NCBI GenBank assembly: GCA_902766215.1
Contig: CACXCV010000125.1
Span: forward strand, 1 to 9,460
Reading direction: 5' to 3'
Source of the DNA: Oscillospiraceae bacterium
GTDB lineage: Bacteria; Bacillota; Clostridia; Oscillospirales; Oscillospiraceae
DNA length: 9,460 nucleotides
Below the pieces are notes generated by a model. It had not been told where the DNA came from, did no database searches, and worked only from the letters and a program-made list of their open reading frames with translations. Made by a program: the position numbers and the translations under genes. Positions 6,772 through 9,460 of the stretch are shown piece after piece (within the stretch, counting starts at the first letter, position 1; each line of letters begins with the position of its first letter).

Positions 6772-8517
6772 TTATGCAACCGTGTATTTGCTGAGGAAAT
6801 AATCGTAATAATTGTTGTATTCTGACCCGTCGCTGGCACGGACCTGGCGCAGATAGGCGTGGATGTCCATGTCCTCGTGGGCCATCTCCAGCAGGCAGCC
6901 GGCAATGTTGGAGCAATGGTCGCTCACGCGCTCGAAGTTGGTCAGCAGGTCGGTGAGGACAAAGCCCAGCTCGATGGTGCATTCGCCGCGCTGCAGGCGC
7001 TCGATGTGGCGGCGCTTGAGCGTGTCGCGCAGGCCATCGATCACCTGCTCCAGCGGCTCGACCATGGTGGCCTTGGTCAGGTCGTTGTCCCGGAAGGCTT
7101 CGACCGACAGGCGCAGGATCTCCTCCACGGCGTTGTGCATCACGGCCAGCTCCTTCCTGGCCTGGTCGGAAAAGCGCAGCTTTTTGTCGCGCACCTCCTC
7201 GGCCGACTCGAGAATGTTCACCGCGTGGTCGCTAATGCGCTCGAAATCGCCGATGATGTGCAGCAGCCGGTTGGTCTCGGCGCTGTCGGTTTCGCTCATG
7301 GCCTGGGCCGAGAGCTTGACCAGATAGGTGCCCAGGTGATCCTCATATTCATCGACCTGCTCTTCCATTTCGCGCACCTTGACGGCAATGGAGTTGTGAA
7401 ATTCGACCAGCTCGCCATAGGCCATGCTGATCGACTCGGCTGCGTTTTCCGCCATGGCGAGGGTAACCTCGTGGCAGCGGGCCACTGCCACGGTGGGTGT
7501 GGCCAGCAGGCGGTCGTCAAAGAGGATGGTCTTGTCCTTTTTGCCGTCGGGCAGCACCAGCTGCGTCAGCTTGACCAGCCAGCCGGACAGGGGCAGGAAA
7601 ATCGCCACGGAGACCAGCTTGTACACCGTGTGGACAATGGCAATGCCCAGCGGCGTGGCCGCCTGTGCGGTAAAGGGGAAATGGATGAAATGGTCCAGCA
7701 GCCAGTAGATGGGCAGCAGCAGCAGCATGGACAGAATGTTGAAAAACAGGTGCAGCAGCGCCGTCCGCTTGGCGTTGCGCGAGGTGCCGGCGCAGGAGAT
7801 CAGCGCGCTGATGCAGGTGCCGATGTTCTGCCCCATGGCAACGGGGACCACGCTGGCATAGGTGACGGTGCAGGTCAGCGACACGGCCTGGAGAATACCC
7901 ACCGAGGCGGCGCTGGACTGAATGATCGCCGTGATGATGGTGCCGGCCAGCACGCCCAGCACCGGGTTGGAGAACAGCGTGAGCAGGCGGGTAAAGCCCG
8001 GCAGATCGCGCAGGCCGGACGCCGAGCCGGACATGACGTCCATGCCGAACATCAGCACGGCAAAGCCCAGCAGCGCCATGCCCACATCCTTGCGCCGGGG
8101 GTTTTTCTGGAACATATAGAGCAGGATGCCGACAAAGGCCAGTACCGGCGTGAACGTCTCGGGCTTGCACAGCTGCACCAGCACGCTGGTGCCGTGGATG
8201 CCGGACAGGCTCAGCAGCCAGAACGTGGCCACCGCGCCCAGGTTGGCGCCCAGGGTGACGCCGGCGGACTGCTCCAGCGACATCAGGCCCGAGTTGACAA
8301 AGCCCACCAGCATGACCGTGGTGGCCGAGCTGGACTGGATGACGGCAGTGACCGCCGTGCCCAGCAGAAAGCCGCGCAGGGGCGTGCTGGTCATATTGCG
8401 CAGCACCAGCTTCAGCCGGCCGCCAGCCAGCTTTTCCAGCGCCGAGCCCATCAGGTTCATGCCAAAGAGAAAAAACGCCAAACCGCCAAACAGTGTAATG
8501 ATGTCGAACACGCTCAT
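6772..8517 (-). CDS. Na+/phosphate cotransporter family protein with C-terminal PhoU domain
   Basis: 581 residues, the usual length for the bacterial NptA/YjbB-type fusion. The N-terminal half holds two inverted Na/Pi-cotransporter repeats of several membrane helices. Each is marked by the substrate-site motif QSS: QSSSATT at 61-67 and QSSAASV at 200-206. The opening MSVFDIITLFGGLAFFLFGMNLMG is typical. From about 340 the protein is cytoplasmic and helical with two PhoU repeats, marked by GDFERISDHAVNI (423-435) and NFERVSDHCSNIAG (527-540), whose acidic and His residues bind metal in PhoU proteins. Family members move phosphate with Na+, often outward in bacteria; the PhoU part probably controls this. 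The start is uncertain: ATG at 8517 fits the family but lies 11 bases from GAGGAG, while GTG at 8523 (two residues longer) is five bases away. The gene is a single unit with its own promoter and terminators. Confidence 0.93.
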   Translation of the reverse strand: MSVFDIITLFGGLAFFLFGMNLMGSALEKLAGGRLKLVLRNMTSTPLRGFLLGTAVTAVIQSSSATTVMLVGFVNSGLMSLEQSAGVTLGANLGAVATFWLLSLSGIHGTSVLVQLCKPETFTPVLAFVGILLYMFQKNPRRKDVGMALLGFAVLMFGMDVMSGSASGLRDLPGFTRLLTLFSNPVLGVLAGTIITAIIQSSAASVGILQAVSLTCTVTYASVVPVAMGQNIGTCISALISCAGTSRNAKRTALLHLFFNILSMLLLLPIYWLLDHFIHFPFTAQAATPLGIAIVHTVYKLVSVAIFLPLSGWLVKLTQLVLPDGKKDKTILFDDRLLATPTVAVARCHEVTLAMAENAAESISMAYGELVEFHNSIAVKVREMEEQVDEYEDHLGTYLVKLSAQAMSETDSAETNRLLHIIGDFERISDHAVNILESAEEVRDKKLRFSDQARKELAVMHNAVEEILRLSVEAFRDNDLTKATMVEPLEQVIDGLRDTLKRRHIERLQRGECTIELGFVLTDLLTNFERVSDHCSNIAGCLLEMAHEDMDIHAYLRQVRASDGSEYNNYYDYFLSKYTVA

Positions 8518-8590
8518 TGCCACTCGCACTCCTCATACAGCGATCCGTCCAACGCCGCTCATTTCATAACACTCAAACTATTTCCTTTAT

Positions 8591-8620
8591 ATCATATCAC
8601 ATTCTCAGCGGGCCGGTCAA
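8591..8620 (-). promoter_or_regulatory. Predicted promoter of the Na/Pi transporter gene
   Basis: On the minus strand TTGACC (8615-8620) and TATGAT (8591-8596) are 18 bases apart, with TGA before the -10 box (extended -10). This gives a leader of about 65 bases. I see no clear tandem Pho-box repeat. Confidence 0.55.
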
Positions 8621-8645
8621 GAAAGATTCTCATCTTGTCGAAACA

Positions 8646-8686
8646 AAAACGTCCGTTGTTGGGGCGGTCAATATTATAGACGTTTT
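8646..8686. repeat. Inverted repeat between divergent promoters
   Basis: AAAACGTC (8646-8653) and GACGTTTT (8679-8686) are perfect inverted copies 25 bases apart. They lie between the transporter promoter and the promoter of the plus-strand gene. They could be two half-sites for a regulator of either gene. No known box is recognised. Confidence 0.35.
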
Positions 8687-8717
8687 CTATTTGTTGCTAT
8701 ATTATATGTCATATATC

Positions 8718-8745
8718 TTGACATTTTCAAGAAAGCCTCTATAAT
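8718..8745 (+). promoter_or_regulatory. Consensus promoter of the phage-tail-like gene
   Basis: A perfect TTGACA (8718-8723) and a perfect TATAAT (8740-8745) are 16 bases apart. This is the best promoter in the window and suggests high, largely unregulated transcription starting near 8750-8752. Confidence 0.85.
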
Positions 8746-8750
8746 GAAAA

Positions 8751-8772
8751 CCAGAGGGACACCTCCCTCTGG
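8751..8772 (+). promoter_or_regulatory. Stem-loop at the predicted mRNA 5' end
   Basis: CCAGAGGG (8751-8758) pairs perfectly with CCCTCTGG (8765-8772) around an ACACCT loop. The stem begins at about the predicted transcription start and ends one base before the AAGGAG ribosome binding site. Stems at the very 5' end of an mRNA are known to slow its decay. The stem leaves the binding site exposed but tightly flanked. Confidence 0.6.
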
Positions 8773-8785
8773 AAAGGAGCGCAAT

Positions 8786-9460
8786 ATGGCGACACAAACG
8801 ACAAACCTTGGCCTTCATCTGTGGGAAGAGGACGACTATGTTCTGATGGGCGACTTTAACGCCGACCACCAGAGCATTGACGGATATGTCAACACCGTCA
8901 ACACCCAGCTGGAGGCCCTGCGGCACGACCTGACGGCCAATCTGCTGCAGACCAACGAAACCCTGTTCCGCATGGTGGCCCCCTCCTATTTCGCCGACAG
9001 CTTCACCGGCGAGCTGAAGGCCATCTTCATCAACAAGATGGCCACTGCGGCAGAGGCCGGCACCTATACCGGCGGCAGATGGGTGCGCCACCCCACCCGC
9101 GTGGGTCTGGGCAGCCGGCTGGTTACCGGCTCGTCCGCCGCGCCAGTGGTAGAGCAGGAGGACATTTTTGACCTGAGCATTGTAAAAACCCTCGCGCTGG
9201 AAGGGAAATATACGCAGGCGACGCTGCTGATGCAGCTCTGGGGCTATATTCCCTGGGCCTCCATGCCCTACGCGGACTCGCGGTCAAATCACACCGAGGA
9301 CTATGCCGGCCTGACCGGCGGCAGCGCCATCGCCGCCAAGTTGGGCGGACAGGCCATGACCTTTCAGGGAGCAAAGAACGGCAATTACTATGGCAGCGAG
9401 GGCAGCACCGCCAATCCGGCCGTGCGGGAGTATGCCTTTTCGCTGGACGGGGCCTTTGAA
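8786..9460 (+). CDS. Hypothetical protein with phage tail-like N-terminus (partial, 3' end beyond window)
   Basis: 225 codons are visible, in frame to the window edge. I do not recognise a named family. The first 35 residues (TTNLGLHLWEEDDYVLMGDFN, 5-25, then DHQSIDGYV) resemble the opening of Clostridia phage tail or tail-fibre proteins, where a short N-L-P/W segment is followed by a D-F-N motif and a helix. The next part (about 36-65) is helical. From about 66 the sequence is rich in Gly, Thr, Ser and aromatics, as in beta-rich binding domains. There is no signal peptide or membrane segment. AAAGGAG is eight bases upstream of the start. Its strong private promoter is unlike a tail gene in a late operon, so it may be a lone captured tail protein or the start of a larger element outside the window. 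Function is unknown. Confidence 0.7.
   Translation, partial: MATQTTNLGLHLWEEDDYVLMGDFNADHQSIDGYVNTVNTQLEALRHDLTANLLQTNETLFRMVAPSYFADSFTGELKAIFINKMATAAEAGTYTGGRWVRHPTRVGLGSRLVTGSSAAPVVEQEDIFDLSIVKTLALEGKYTQATLLMQLWGYIPWASMPYADSRSNHTEDYAGLTGGSAIAAKLGGQAMTFQGAKNGNYYGSEGSTANPAVREYAFSLDGAFE

Noticed and set aside
8533..8562. Nine-residue reading frame (MSGVGRIAV) ending in the ribosome binding site of the Na/Pi transporter gene
   Set aside because: No ribosome binding site of its own and too short to judge; overlap of its TGA with TGAGGAG is easily chance.
6859..8679. 606-codon plus-strand open frame opposite the Na/Pi transporter
   Set aside because: Low-complexity His/Gln/Arg-rich translation without motifs; the minus strand encodes a full, well-formed transporter with PhoU. 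Stop codons are rare in this frame because of base composition.

Overview
The window carries six protein genes. Two are cut by the window edges. The DNA is GC-rich (around 60% or more by eye), while the promoters are AT-rich, have sigma-A-type boxes, and are followed by strong GGAGG-type ribosome binding sites. With MgtE, a CopA with heavy-metal domains at both ends, a Na/Pi-PhoU transporter and a cytosolic clan GH-A hydrolase, this suggests a GC-rich gut Clostridia (Oscillospiraceae/Ruminococcaceae-like). The lineage is inferred from gene style, not from a marker gene.

Layout. Positions 1-2498 (minus): most of a copper-exporting P1B ATPase (copA), whose 3' end lies outside the window. Next come its promoter and the terminator of the gene upstream. 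Positions 2697-4070 (minus): mgtE, a Mg2+ transporter/channel, with a leader of about 170 nt (4071-4239). The leader contains a short reading frame, two mutually exclusive long stems, an intrinsic terminator and a hairpin over the ribosome binding site. Positions 4369-5163 (plus): a PHP-domain phosphoesterase, divergent from mgtE. A strong GC hairpin separates it from the convergent gene at 5260-6564 (minus), a glycoside-hydrolase-like (clan GH-A) protein. Positions 6772-8517 (minus): a Na+/phosphate cotransporter-family protein fused to a PhoU domain, followed by hairpins. Positions 8786-9460 (plus, cut by the window end): a protein with a phage-tail-like N-terminus behind a consensus promoter and a stem-loop at the predicted mRNA 5' end.

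How they work together. Every gene appears to have its own promoter, so this is a row of single-gene units rather than an operon. Three encode inorganic-ion membrane transporters (Cu+ export, Mg2+ uptake, phosphate), but I see no evidence of a shared regulator. Most of the sequence is ordinary housekeeping or accessory metabolism.

The part that most deserves a second look is the mgtE leader. It is built like an attenuator or riboswitch, but I cannot match it to the M-box consensus expected in front of mgtE. I saw no rRNA, tRNA, CRISPR array, insertion sequence or origin.
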